Of a DNA stretch of 64,000 nt, positions 1-14,420 are shown piece by piece (the stretch's first letter is position 1; each line of letters begins with the position of its first letter). The position numbers and the translations under genes were made by a program. The DNA comes from Atrichornis clamosus. Lineage: Eukaryota > Chordata > Aves > Passeriformes > Menuridae. A model generated the notes under the pieces. The model was not told the origin of the DNA and ran no database searches. It saw nothing but the letters and a program-made list of their open reading frames with translations. The stretch lies in NCBI GenBank assembly GCA_013400975.1, contig WBMZ01012770.1, forward strand, positions 19,299 through 83,298, given 5' to 3'.

Positions 1-2184
1 TATCTCCTGGCAAACTAATCCATTACTTTTAAAGGGTTTAATATCTTTATGTGGTACAGCGTTAGCTGCAACCCATGTTCATATCGCAAATCAGTTTGGT
101 CAGTTCTGGATCTGCTGTATAGGCACTTCAGATCACAGCTCACATGAAGGACTGCTCCTCTATGTATGGTTCTGGGAATTGCTCCTCCAAGCATCAGAAA
201 TCTGATTTTTCTCTAACCTAGGTAAGGAACAAAAGAGGAGCTGATAGAAGTCGCTCATCACTGTTAGCCATGAAACAGCCATGACCTTGTTTGTTTTGAG
301 CTAATTTTCGGATGAAGAAAGCATTGACATTTCTTTCCCCTCCTTTTAGATTGATGAGTGGAAGCAGTCCTTGGGATTTGGCTATTTTCAAAACAAAATA
401 TTTGACCTGAAAGGCAATATTTATAGCAGGCAGCTAATAGAAAACATACTTGCCCTCTCTCTGCGTCTCTTGTGTGTGCGTGTACGCGCACTTTGGGTTC
501 CCTCCTGGGCCTGACCTCTGCCGTGCTCAATGCGGCTTCATTGACTTCACCTTCCATTGCCTTCTCCTGATAAATGAACCACTGGAAACAGCGGGGCTCG
601 GTATGCAAGGAAGCAGGGTGCAGGAAGTTCATGGCAGTCCCGTGCCATTCTGATCCTCTGCAAATGTCCCTTCCTGCCGGAGTGATGGATGGTGTGGGGC
701 TTCTGCGTCAGTCACTTGTGAACTCTGAAGGTCACCCGGGACTGCGCATTCTCCCTTCGGGAAGAGACCCTGCAGGGGTGTTGATTTAGTGACATCTAGC
801 AAGGACTGACCCTGTCAGTCAGTGCAGTAATGTTGGGAGTGAGGAATGGTGTTAGCATTGGGTCACTGGATCTAAAGCAGGAGGAAATGATAGCTGGACT
901 CCATCAAAGCCCTCCTCTGGGCTGCTGATTGGACCTGGCAGGTGGGAAGGGGCTATTTTGGAAGAGGTATCTGGCTGAAGGAGCAACTGCACTCACAACT
1001 CTCTTGCAGCAGCAAGTTCTTTGCACTTAAGTGAGGACTGGGGAGTCCTCTGCTCCCCAATCTACTTGTAAACAGGCGCTCTCTGTTTTTTTCCCTCGAG
1101 GTAAAAATATCAGTGGGGTAGTAGGTCTCTAGGGAGCATGTAATGCCCATGGTAATTAAAAATGGTACCTGTAGTTTTTTGGTTTCAGGTTCTTGTGAAG
1201 TTTGGATTTGAACAAATCTAATTTTCTCATGTTTGGACCTCTATGCATGTCAGTAAATCCATCATTGTTCCGTGAGGATTTGCTCTGAAGAGGTGGGGCT
1301 CGGTGAGATTGAAGGTGAGCACAGAACAGGCAGTGAAGTGCCTAGGCTGTTAAAATTATTACAGATGGGCAGAATAAAACCAGTTGCTAAAGCAGCATTT
1401 GGAGTGAGGTGGGAAGAACCAGGGCTGAAACAAATACAGTTCTGGTCTCCCTTCTCAGCCTCTACCTGAGATGCAGTGCTGGTGGGCCTGTATACCACTG
1501 AGGCATTTGTAATATTGCAGTCTGGCCATTCCTGCAGAGTTAACCACATATTTGAAAACACATCCTATTTTTTCCAGCCCAAATTGCTGATACACCAAAC
1601 AGCAGTGACTTCTCAATAGTCCTAAAGCTGGAGACCCTACACAAACTCCTGCATTCCACAAGCATCACAAAATTCCAGATTTTGGTTCAGCCATTACAAG
1701 TTCAGAAATAGAGATCATACTCAAAGCAAGTTGGAATTTGAGTGAATTTCAGCTGAGCATTTATTAAAGCTGTATTTAGACTGGGCTGTGATGAGGCTGG
1801 ATTGCAGAGCTACAGGCTGCGATCAACACTCAGCAGGAGGTTATTTAGATTAAATACCAACTGTCTTGGAATGGTGGGAAAAGTTTCAGACAAAAGTTTT
1901 ATTTACTGGTTTTTTGGACAAAGTTGTGGGCTTGCAGTAGTATTTCAGGAATTCTGCTGGACAGATAGTTTTCCTCCTTGAAGAAATGTTCTTTTTGCAT
2001 TGCAGTGTTATTGAATTCAGCTACTTCCTCACATATCCTCTGATGAATACAGTTTATATCCAATTTGCTCCCCTCCTTTATCTCCTTACTCTGAGACTGT
2101 AATCATCCTTTTGCTTTCTTTCAGACTGCATTTTTTTTTCCAAGAGAAAAACAAGACAAGGGAGAACATTTTGGGGGGAGGGGA

Positions 2185-2480
2185 GTGAAGCTTCACAATT
2201 TTCTCATTTTTTCTCGAGGTTTTTCTCCCCTTTCCCTCTTTATTTTTCCATTTTTCATGTTGACCTTCCTTCTCACCTTTCCTTTTCCTGTGTCCTATCT
2301 AAAGAGTGGGCTTGCTCCTCTCTTCTCATTTACTCTTTTATTTTTAAAAATAAGAATCGTGACAGATTGTTTTTCCCCTCGTCATTTATCTGCTTGTCCA
2401 CACCTGTTTCTTTCACTTTGGTTTCCTTCAAGTTGCAGCACGCATTTTCTCTTGTTCTGCCTTTTGCTTTTCGTTTCTCC
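2185..2480 (+). repeat. Pyrimidine-rich low-complexity tract
   Basis: About 300 bases of the + strand are strongly C/T-biased, with many TTTTC, CCTTT and TCTCC words and few purine runs. Open frames here (for example 2185-2487) have Phe/Leu/Ser-rich composition that follows from the base bias, so they are not treated as genes. No regular repeat unit is visible. Confidence 0.6.
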
Positions 2481-5400
2481 TCTGTGATTATGCCAGATCC
2501 CCTGGTCCCCCCTCTCCTCCTTCCCAAGCTGCCAGCCCTGGGCTTGCTTCCTCCTGCCCAGCCCCAGCAGAGAGGTCTTTGCAGCCTGGCTGAGCAGTCC
2601 CTGCTGCTGTTGCAGTGCCAGAGACAGACTCGTGCCTTTCCGTTTCTCCCGGCACAGCAGCACTCGGTTTGAGCGCTAATGTGATTTGCATCATTTTATT
2701 TTGGGGTCAGCCCTTTCAATAACTAATGTATGTAGGAAGCACCGTAATGACTGTGCTGCAATGTTAGGCTTGAACTGCATAAAACAGGGTCCACTGACTT
2801 ACTTTCAGAATGAGTGCACAGTGTATAAAAATCACAGAGAGGAAAAATGATACTCATGCAGTTAATGTCCCTGTAAACAGAATGAGTGATTCCATAAACA
2901 AATGTGGCAAGCACCTCCCTGAAATTAAGAAAAATGCGTGTTTCCTGTAATAATGCTTCATGTTTACACAGGGTGTCTTGTCTTTTTTTGGCTCCGTAAA
3001 GTGAGCAATACAAAATACTGGAAATTATAGTTACACTATTAAAGGTCTCCAGCCTTTCTCACTTACATAAGTAAGTGAGATTTCCTGTTTCTCATTGTCA
3101 CCTGACTGCCATGATGGAGATATTTGGTACAATTGTTAATTTTATCTAAAAGTTATTTCTTCTTTCTTTTTCCCTGAGGCATTCTGAGTTGCCACAAAAC
3201 TTTCCTGAAATTACTTTTACTAATTAGTGTATTCCTCTTGCCTCAATTGCTTTTCTTTGTACTGGAGCTCAGAGGTTCCAGGTGAGACTGTGCCTACCAA
3301 AATAGTCAGTGAAGCTGTGCAGTCCTTGTCACACAGCAGTGTGAAATAGGTCACTGCACAAAGAGCCTTGGCTGTGATGGGCTAGAAGCAGCTGCCCTCC
3401 AAAATCTACAGTCACAGATGTGCACTGTACATCAGCAGGGAAGTGATTGGAAGGTGGAGGCCTTGCAGGCCCCAGCTCATCAAAAAGAGACAAATGCTAG
3501 AGCAAGACGAAGTGGCCCCATGGCCAGTGCTGAGCAGATGGATTGGAGGGAGGTACAAAGACCGGAGTGTTTTGTCTGTAGAGGTGCAGTGCGAAAGGCT
3601 GATGTGTGAAGCTGACGTGTGAAGCGTGGTACTGCCCTGCACAAGCTGAGGAAGCCCAGGTGACCAAGAGAACCCACGTAGGTGCAGAACAAGCAGCTGG
3701 CGTGCACTCTGTTAGGCAGAGAAAGTGATGTGGACTTTATACAATGGAGACACTTTACATTACTATTTTAAACAAAATTCAGCAATGCAAAAGTTATAAA
3801 CTTTCTTAAAATAAAATTTAAAATACCGAGAGCCTTTGATCAGAATTTACTCAAGCTCAAACTAAAACTAAAACTACCTTGATTTTCCAATGTCGCAGTG
3901 AAACCAAATACTCATTAAATCCCTGTAACAGTATTTAACACCTTTTAAGCAGTCTACAGAAGTTTTTGTTTTCAGAAAATAATTTCACCAAAGTTACATT
4001 TGTCATCTAAACTTTGCTAAGTAGGTTAATCAAAGTGTAATTTAGTATTAGAACCACAAACACCTTGCAGAGCATTCTGGTTTCGGGTCTTACATACTAG
4101 TTACTCTGTTTCCATCCCACCAAGTATTGAAATGCTGTAATACTTTAAAGGTTATAGCTGTTAACCAGAAACCATAGCTGAACAATCTCAAGGCACATAG
4201 CACAGTTTTCAATTGTGTCTCTTGCAGACCCTTGTAGTGCTTAGACACAGACTAGTTCTTTCTGCACCTGTCTAATACAAGCTTTTGCGGGAGCTCCCAT
4301 ATGTACACATTTTCACCTTCATGTCCTGACAATGAAGAAGCTGAAAATACCCTTGCTATTTAGTTTAAAAATATGTCAACAGACATTGGGAAATTAATAT
4401 TATTAAAAGGGACAAAATATGAGTGGAAATAAAAAGCTTCGCAGGTCCTCAGCTCGTGCAGCACTCCAGTATCACAAGTGGTGGGAGGGCAAAAATGTGT
4501 CAGTGAGCTTCTCATGAGTTGTTTTCTGCAGGGTAGAGAGAGTTCCTGATCCTTAGCTGGTGTACATTGACTTACACAGCTTCCTCTTTCCAAGATTTTT
4601 TCTTGCAGAAGCTGTGATCAAAATGGCAAACCATCTCAGACAGTGCTACATTCCAGGGATTTAGGAATGATGCCTGGTGTTGGCCAAGAAGTAGCCAACA
4701 CAGGAATGTGTACCATGGCAGATCTGGCATCTAAAAAGTTGAGTCCTCATTTTCAGGACATCCCTTCAGAAGTGCAGTTGGTGCATCTCTGTTTGAAAAT
4801 GTTTAAATAAAATTTTAAAGTAGTTTGGGATTTTGTGCCGGGGTCTTTGAGCACTCGTCCTTGTGCCCCATCAAAATTCCTGGTGAGGAAGGCCACTTTA
4901 GGATGTGTGCTCTTCTACTGTTTTAACATCTCTGTGTTCCAGAGAATTCAGCAGAAAATGATAATTAATGTGGTAATTAAAGCAGACAAGCAGCACCTCA
5001 AAATTCAAGTACACAGCTCAGTTGCTAAAATGATTGCACATCAGCAATAAAATAAAATTGTTATACAATAAATGTATTTGTCTTTTGCTAATCTAAAGAG
5101 AAACACTCTTGTTCTTCATATAAACAAAACAAATATAGTGACCTTCCTATTTTGGATTTCATCAGTACGTCTCACAGTTTATTTTCCAAAATCTAATAAA
5201 ATAGATGGGAAAAATTCTTTAAAACTCATTAAATGAACCCTAATATATATAATTTAAAATGTGGTTTCTCAGCTTCTACAAGCTGTTTGCATGCTATGCT
5301 ATACTACTGGTCTAGCATCTCTTAGATGAGGAAAAAGTGATGAATAACAAAGCTGCAGCTTTCCCCAGTGTAGGGGTGACTGTTCAGCAGAGATTTCTAA

Positions 5401-8400
5401 CAGCACAAAGAGAATTCCTAAGAAGGCATAAGACCCCTATTTATTGTGGTAGACTGTAAGTCTAAATAATAACTCTTCAAATTGAACATGGGGGTCCAAA
5501 ACCACTGCTTTATACCAATTCCCAGGAGGATATTTTACATCTCAGCTGAAAACAAAATTCAAAAATTTTCTTTTCTGTGAGTTTCTGCAAATAATGTATT
5601 CAGGTTGTGTCTGTGTCCTCTCTTAGAAATTTGGTCCTAGGTTCTGACTCTGAACAAATGACAAAATTGCAGTTGAGCAAAGTACAATTTAGCCTTGTAT
5701 TGAGATCATGGATTTTATTTTCAATCATGAAATTTCCAGGCAAGATAATGAATTAATGCAAATTTTTAAGCCATTGACAATTTCATAGCACACACAAAAA
5801 TCACACAAAGGTGATTTATAGCTTACCACTTACAGCTTTATCAGGAAGGTTTTATGTGGACCTGAATTTGTTTCACACACTCACAGTAGCTCTGAACAGC
5901 ACAGTCTCCAACATTAAGGTCACAAAAATAAGAAGATACATATTTCTCTGTCACTGTTAATTTGATACTGAGCTGTGATAGATTTATGACAGAAGCTATG
6001 TGTAAGAATCACTATTTCTAGACGAGGTACTGCAGGAAATATCTAGAAATGCTGTGGGGTTAGCACACTTAGGACAAAAGTACAGGTTCAATGTATTGCA
6101 CAGATAAAGCATCTTCTTTTTTTTTTTTTTCTCTAGATTAGTACATTTTGTTTAGATGATTGGGAATATAAGTAAGGCTCCAGTACTGCAAACATTCAGT
6201 AGGATTGCCCATGGCAGCAAAGCAAAATATACTCATTTGTTAGGCAATTTAGAGAGATAGTGGGATTCATAACTGAGTGTTTTGTTTGTTTACTTGCTCA
6301 TAAATGGTTTGTTTTGGGCTGATTTTAAGTTGGTTGTGTGCAGAGGGCATCAAGCCATGTTCTGAGGCAGTTCTGCTTTGTTACATTTGAAAAAAAATGG
6401 TTTGGATTATGTTTTCCCTCAAATTATTAACAGGAACAAATGGTGTTTGATTTAACTTGCTTTTTATTTACATAATGATCAATGATAGGGCAATGCCTGA
6501 ATTATCTTGGAAATCATACAACTGGGTTTTTTGACCTGGTTTCTACATTTGGATGAGTTTTCTTTTCCTGCACATAAATATCCATAAAAACATGTTGAAA
6601 ATTTCAGGTCTCACCTAGTTATTCACTTTGTTGTGGCTACTGCTATCTTTATGAGTTTGATTCTCAAACACTTATGTATCAATGTTCCACTTGATGGCTT
6701 GTTAACACATATTGTACAAATAAAACCCCCTCCATTTCCTCTGACTTAATGTAATATTCTTGGAGGATCACGGAAATGAGAGATAGAAAAGTAAACGTGT
6801 GCAAATTTTTTACTTCTGTAAGATTGTTCTCCAATTCCTGACTCTCATCTAATGTTTATTAATTGCCAGTTGTCTATTACTTAATAGATGGCCAGACACA
6901 CCTTATTTAGGTAGAAGGCTTTCTTTGCCTCTGAAGCTCAGGCAGTTAGTCATGTTATTATTATCCACAGAACACTGTTTTTCCTATGGAAAGACTGGTA
7001 GCTGCACTGTTTATAAGCTGGCTACTAAGAAGGCGTAAAACCCCATACAGTTCTGACTGTTCCTCTACATGGAAAGTACAAAATAATTTAAGAACTGTGT
7101 TTCTCTTTTTTACTCAGGCGATGTTCCGAGTAAGATTTCAGCAGAATTGCTTTTGTGATGCAGCAAAAAAACCCAAACCTGTCCAAAGACTTCACTGTTT
7201 ATCCGCTTTCTCTGTCTTTCTCTTTTTTACATCTTGCAAACAGACATTGCTGTTACCCAAATTAACCTCTTCTGAGTTTTCCTTTTTTCGCCTGGTATTT
7301 GGATCAGGCTTCTCTCTGGGTGGGGAGAAAAGTGAACTCTCCTAACATACAGTACAAATTAAGTCCTTTTAAAAACAAAGACTTCTCTTAAGAATAGCTG
7401 TATTTTATTTCTGACAAAAGAAGGGAAAACACAAGTGCGCTCAGTAAATCAAGAAGTCAAATGTGTGTAATCTGATGCCAAGTGTAAACATGTATGGACT
7501 TTACAAGGCTTGCCGACACTAGATGCTCTGATTTTCTTTCATTTGAAAAAGTGCTTTTGAGTATTCACAGTAGTGCTTGCAAGAGGCAGTCAAAATCGCA
7601 AAGTCAATAAGAGCAGGTCTATGCAACAGCTTGTGTTGAATCAAGACACTTTTAGGGTTTTTATGAACACAGTATTTTCTGCTTGGAGTACCTAATATAA
7701 ACGTGGTAGAACTAGCTAACTCCATATGCAGTGGGGCTTTTTGGCCTGACTTTTTGGCAGAAAGCTTCTTAAGTGAATAATATAAAAAGCTGCTAAAGAG
7801 TCAAAATATAGTCCCGCACATACTAGCAAAACTGTTTGATTTCAATGGAGGTTAAATACATAACTACCTCAGGATACTGGCCATAAAGACCGCCTGAATA
7901 CCTTTCTATGTCCACTGATGAAAAAATGGAGTGCAGAAGTTACAGGTTTAATTAATTAAGATGTTGTCTTGTCTTCACTGCTATTCTATTGGGCTGCTGC
8001 TGTAACAAATCATGGTATTACTCCATCTGTGCAGAAGTACTGCTGTAAAACTAAATTTTCAGGCTGCTTAACATTTGTACTGAATGGTTCAAGCTGTGTT
8101 AATTATATATCTGTAAGCACTCTGGTACTAGTGTTAGCTGGGTAGATCCCAGAGGTCTGCCAAGAATTTTTTCACATAATTTTAATATTAACAGTATTTT
8201 TGTAGCTGGGTATTTATTTTAAACTTATCACAAGGGTTTCTAAGCACTAAAAAAATTGTGTTTGCGGTTAGTGAGTGGGGCTTCTGTTCTTCAGCCATAT
8301 CTCTAATTACATCCCATGACTGGGAGAACGTGTGTTTCATTTTCGCTTGTTCACACTTCAGAGCAGTTACCCGATTGCTTTGTGGAGAAGCAAATGTAAG

Positions 8401-11400
8401 GACTTTAGCCCTTTACCTTTCTTCTGAGGATGGTGAGGCATGTGGTGGTCTCTATTTCTAGTAAAGAGAGAGATACTGGTGAAAATGCAGGTTTTCAATG
8501 CTGAGAGACAGCATGCCCCACTGTGGATGCTCTGAGCCTCTGGTGTTCCAGCACGCAGGGAAAGTGACAGATCAGGGAGATGTTACACCACCTTTCTTCC
8601 TCCCCTTCCTCACTGGGTGTTGGCTGAGGACCGGCTCAGCTACCGTGCAAGCTGTGGCAGCCACAGGACCACTCCAGCCTCGGACACTTGGCACTTCTGA
8701 AAAATTTGACACCAGAAGCCAACAGGAAGAACGTGTACTTGCATCTCAGGAGCAGTGCAGTGCCCAGCGAGCTGCCGTGGTGGTTCGGGGTCGCCATGCC
8801 AAGCCAATGCCCCTAATGCTGGGCATTCCCTGCATAGGCCTGTAGGCAGAAAGCACAGCAAGATGCTCGGTTCAGCCCACCTGGGAGTCACCCTGTGGCA
8901 AGCGCACTCCCACCTGCCCCACTCCGGGCACAGGAAGCAAACGCAGCACTAGCCAAGTCCCCAGGCCTACATATCTCTCAGGAGTGCAGTGTGACTAATT
9001 CCCTCTCTGTAGCCAATCAGTAAGCTGTGGTTGCTCCTCAGGAAAGGCTGACGGAAAGGGAAGGGATGGCGTGCTGCTGCCTGCCTTGCCTGTGACATCA
9101 AATCTGAGGGACACCTTCCAAGGAAGGGTCTAGGAAAACCCAGATGGATTCATACAGTGCTTTTCTTTCCCTCCCATCCTCCACCAAGCTCTTTTTATGT
9201 AAAATAACAGAAAACTGGCTCCTCAAAGTCACTTGGATGAATATAAACTCTTCAAAGTGTCACGTAGCCCTTGGAATAATTCCAAATAAATCCCAGCTTA
9301 TTTGGAAAAACTGTTCCTTGAAAGAAATGCACAAACATTGGTCTGGATCCAAAGCCATGAAATCAACAGACTCTCATTACAGAGGGCCTTGGATCTGACT
9401 GACCCATTGGTGGCTATGACCGGAATGATGGTGTGTTACAACAAATCATGTTTAGGTTCCTGTTTTCCTGAGGCCTGCAAAGTTTTGGTGAGAGGAGAAA
9501 GAAAAGAACAACCTTCCAGTGAAATCTCCTTCTCTTTTCCAAGCTCTTTGAAATTATAGTTTATGACTCTTGTTGTTCTTTGAATGCAGTACCTTTTCTT
9601 CTCTCTTTTTACAAAGATTAGAGATATATGTAACCATTTAGAATGAAGAGTGAATTAGCTGAGCCAAGGACTTGCTTTTAATTTCCTTTTTTGTTTGTTT
9701 TTCTTAACTGCTCAGTTCTTTTGATTATGTGAATCCATAGGTCATCCTAGGTAGTTTAAATACCCATGAAACAGAGAGAGAACAGCAGGGACTGAAAGAA
9801 AAATTCAAATATAGTCCTAACTATTGTGCTATATCTTGAGTTCTTCAATGTGCTTTTGCATAACAGAACTTTGAAACAGCATATTTGCTGGTATCATTTG
9901 CTTTGCATTCATTTTTTTTATCATTTGGGTTTGGTTTTTTTTACTGAGAACAGCAAACACTGTGCACTTGCTTTGTCAGAAAACCACAGGCTTTACTGGA
10001 ACCAAGTTGCTAAGTGCAGTGAAGAGCAAAGCATAGGTCTAGAGGTTGGACAAAGGAGTTTATTATGACTTAGGGTATTAAGACAAATGTTTTAACCTAC
10101 AAAAAGCCAAGAACAAATTTAAATCAGTTCAGAGAATATGGGTTTTTTAGATTTAACTTGTAATATTATCAAACCCTAGCTTTCAGGAACTGTAAATCAG
10201 GTCATTAAGTTGTCTTAAAAATCACAGGTTATGAAAATAGTATTTTGAGTTCTGGGTTTGGTGCTAATAGGTTTCGGTTTCAGACTTTTTATTGTCACCA
10301 AGACTAGACACTTAATTTCTTTCTTTCCTGAAGGCTGAGATTTCCACAAAATCATATTATTTTTTTAATACAAGGCTTTTTTAAAAGCCTGTCTTGTAAG
10401 ATTCACAGTTGAATTCCTAAGAGCTCACGGCACTGGTCTTGCATAAAGGACAACCTGACAGTAGCTAAGCAGGTTTTCCAAACTAACTCTAATAAATACA
10501 TTCTGTTCCTCACCTCATCTGATAATCTTAACATCCTTAAATATTGTTCTCATAAACACTTAAGGAATACCTGCTGCCCTTAACTCTACAGAATGGCCTC
10601 TGCTGTGCCTGCAGAGGCCGAAGGCCTCTGTTTCCTAGGTCAGACTGGCAGCTCCAGGTGTGCCTTCTTCTCTTCTTTGTACTGGGAAAAGGGAAAGCAG
10701 GGGGCAAGAGGGTGCAAAGTGTCCTTGTCTGTCTCTCTAATTAGCAACGTTAATTAGTTGCCTTTTCCCGGAAGCCATGCAAATGGTGGAGGGGTGACAG
10801 CAGTAATAGGTTTTCCTATTGCCAAGTCTGGAAATTCAATAGATACTCAGATTTGTCATGGGCAATAGTGCACTTGAGACATTGATGCACTGGCAGAGAA
10901 GCAGCACAGGATGCTCTGGTGGATTTCACTGACTTGCCTGCTGGGATTAAAAGTACGCCTCTATGATGTTTAAGTGTTTCAGAGTGATGAATCAAATTGC
11001 ACTCTTCTTTTAGGCTCCCAGTGAAGACAGCAATGTTCTGGAAACAGGACCAGATTTACAAATAAGTTCTAAAGGCCAGCTTGGTCTAAACTCTGGGACT
11101 TGTGATAGCAGGATCTCACAAGTGGGCTCTAGTTGCTCATTCTGGAGGAAGTAAGAAGACAGAAAAGAAAATGTGATCCATATTTCTGCCCTTAATTTTG
11201 AAAAGGGATGACTTATTTCAAGTAGAAAAGAGTTATAGCTGGGGTTGGGATACCTAGGATAGGATGAAGTTGTCTTATTGAGTCCCAAGTGAGTGAAGTT
11301 TGGCAGTCCTGAGCAAGATACGCAGAGGAGCTCTGAATGGCTGGGCCACACACTCCGTCTATCAGTTTCTGTAGCTGGATCAGGACCATAGCACACCACC

Positions 11401-14382
11401 ATGCAAAAGCGACATACTAATTCCTGATTTTACTCATTAATATATGTCAACAACTCCTTTTTCGGAGTGCACGAGACCGAGTGAACAAGGAGTCCCCAAA
11501 GTAGGGACTGATGTGTGCCTCTTACTCCCCTTTGACTGACAAAATCTGTACTTGGCCCCATTTGTGCAAGTTACTGCCTCTGGTTTGAAAAAATATGTCT
11601 GAAGCACTGTGCTTTGGTTTGGTTTGGTTGGGTTTGGCTTATTTGTTTGGTTTTTAAAATTTTTTTGCTGGGTGTGTGTTTACACTTTTGACAAGGCCTT
11701 TTTAGTGCTGAATGTCCAGAGTCTACATGCTGTCATACACAAAAGTTTATGTGGTTTCTTTAATACCCTGCATTCCTGAAAATACATAAGTATTTTCTTT
11801 CTGACTTCGTAGTGGAACAGTACTATGTGTGTGTATATATGTGTAGATGTGTTCACTTACAGTAAATGTGGAAATAGGAAAGACCTGAGAAGGATAAATG
11901 AAGAGTCAAAGTGAATCTCAGAGGAGATAAATGGTAAAAATGGGTAAACAGAAAACTCCACTTCTGTGGGAAAACATGGAGGAGCTAAACCACAAACAGC
12001 AGAGGAAACAGCCAAATCCAAACAAGGAATTGCAGCAGCAAGCTGTGGCAAATGTGATTTTAAAGAACAGAGTGTTCACAACAGACATGCGTCACTGCTG
12101 AAGATTAAGTATTTGAGCCCTGCTTTCCTGCTTCCCCATCCCCAGTCCCTCCACGGAAAGCTCAGCCTCTCCTGTCCACCTTATTTGTTCAGCAGTGGAC
12201 TTCATATGACTGATTCAGTTCTCATTAAACTGATTTACTGGGCTCGCTGGCTCTGCTCAGCTTCAGTTTATTCCTACTTTGTTTAAAATTCGGGAAGTGC
12301 TGGGGGAGGGGACAGGACACTAATGGCCGTTCTCGTGTAAGTGGAGTGGTAGCTGATTTATTGCAAAGGTTATAAAGGAAAAGTATTAAGTGTGTTCCAT
12401 TCTACTTGGCAAAGCCATCCTGCACAATGTCCAACAAAACCCTGAGAGCACTGGTTTGTACTGAAAAAAAAAGGAAAAAAAAAAAAAAGGAGGAGGGGTG
12501 TGCGTGTGTGTGGAGGGGGGATGCTCCACCAAGATGTGCTCTTCTTCTTTTGAGCATTAATTAAGACTGTAAATCATGAGCAACATGAAACAACTGTATT
12601 TGATGGAACATGGACAGTTCTGGAGTTCTGCTGTGCTTGCGCCATCAGTTTGAATACCTACACTGAAACACTAATGGGAGAGCAAACTTCAAAGAGAAAT
12701 TCTGGCATGAAGAAGCGGTCTGCAGGACCATTACATGGATAAAGTTGTAAACTAGACTCCTCCGTGCAAACGGGGAAGGACGTGGAATTAAAGTTTGAAA
12801 GGTTTATAGGAACTCAAGCTTGTTTTCCTTTCATGCACAAAGTCAGTCCCACATTAATTTGGTCTCATCTTGAAACAGGCTTGTGTCTTTGTGTTTTGAA
12901 TAAAATGGGGGATAGGAGGCTGAGAGCAGAAAAAAAAAGGTACCTGAATAATGAAAAACTCTGTTAATTGTCTTTAAAATTAATTTTCCTTTTCTAATAA
13001 ATAGGTGAGGGAGTTCTTTTGTCACATCATAAGTAGTGGCAGGTCACATTCCCCATGTTTATAAAATTTAAAGCCTAAACTTGTTACGATCGCATAGTTT
13101 TATCTTCAGCAGAACATCAGGTATAGAAATGAAACCAGTAGTTCCTGCACAGTTCTCATGTCCTAAATGAATGTGCTAAAGTTTGTTTTTAGGAAGCCAT
13201 CTAATCTTGTTTTAAAGGCACTGAGTAATGCAGACAACTCCCCGTGTCAGGTTGTTCACTTTGCTATTATTTATTTAAAATAAAACATAATCTTTAAAAT
13301 TTATTTCTCTTTGACTTCATCTAGTTACAGTTTCTTGCTATTGTGTCTGTACTGGACTGCAGTGGAGCTGCTCTAGTATAGTTGAGAGGATTTTTCAGTC
13401 ATTGTGGAATATGTTCCTCATTTTCCTTTGGTTTAAAGTGACTGGATCCAAGTAACATTTTGATGAAAAATGGTCTATCCTTAATAGTTAATTCACAAGC
13501 AACCTATCTCCCAGCACAACATTTTTATGTAATTATAAGTAGAACTCTGTCCAACTATTTGTCCAGGATTCCTCAAAGCATTTTTGGTTTGCCAAATGTA
13601 GTTTGAGATGTAATTAATAATGTGGAGGATTCCAGAATTGCTGATGAGGCTAATTTTCCTCCTTGTAGAATATGATATTGTAATAGAGATGTGTGAGATG
13701 GAAAAAAAATTGTAAATAATAACTTGGGGAAAAAAATAATCTGGAATTATTTACATTTAGGAGTCAGGAGGCTGGTTTGCAGCAATGGCTCCCATGCTTA
13801 CCAGAAAGTTGCCTCTTCCACTGACCCTATTAATTTTATGCCATTGAAGAATAATCATCTCATGTCATGATGCTACTCTGAAGACGATTCATTAATGCAG
13901 ATACATTATTTCTATATTTAAATATAATATAAATGCCTATGCAAGAAGTAGGGAAAAGGAATTTGTTGTATTACAGGAATGTGCATGCTCGAGTGCTTAT
14001 GGAATGAGAATTTGAGGGACTTAAACCCAAGGTAGTGTTCAGAGTCATTGGACTTACCATAACTTACAGAAAGAGGCAAATTACCTGTATTCTACTTAAG
14101 GTTGTAAGGGAAAGTACTTGATGTAAAGCATAGTATATCCACGACTTTGCCCCTGTGCTCGTACTTCAAAAGAGTACCTCTCCTTTCCTGAATGACAGGG
14201 AAAAAACACATCAACTGACCTTCTATGGCATTTCAGACAGTATCTTTTTTCTTCATTGGGAACCAGGATTGTGCTGGCTTAGCCTGCAGTGCCTGTCAGA
14301 GGCACTCAGATGGTCTTGAACAAGAATAAATGCATGCTGTTTGCTGAACAGGGTTTCACCATGGCATGGTCATGTGTTTGGA

Positions 14383-14420
14383 AAGGCTTACACTTGCGTG
14401 TAAGGCTTACACTTGCATGT
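14383..14420 (+). repeat. 19-bp tandem duplication
   Basis: Two adjacent 19-base units, 14383-14401 and 14402-14420, share the core AAGGCTTACACTTGC and differ at one base near the end (GTGT versus ATGT). It looks like a simple local duplication with no evident function. Confidence 0.8.

Noticed and set aside
11612..11640. GGTTT-rich stretch as interstitial telomere repeat
   Set aside because: The unit is GGTTT/TTTGG, not TTAGGG, and is irregular.
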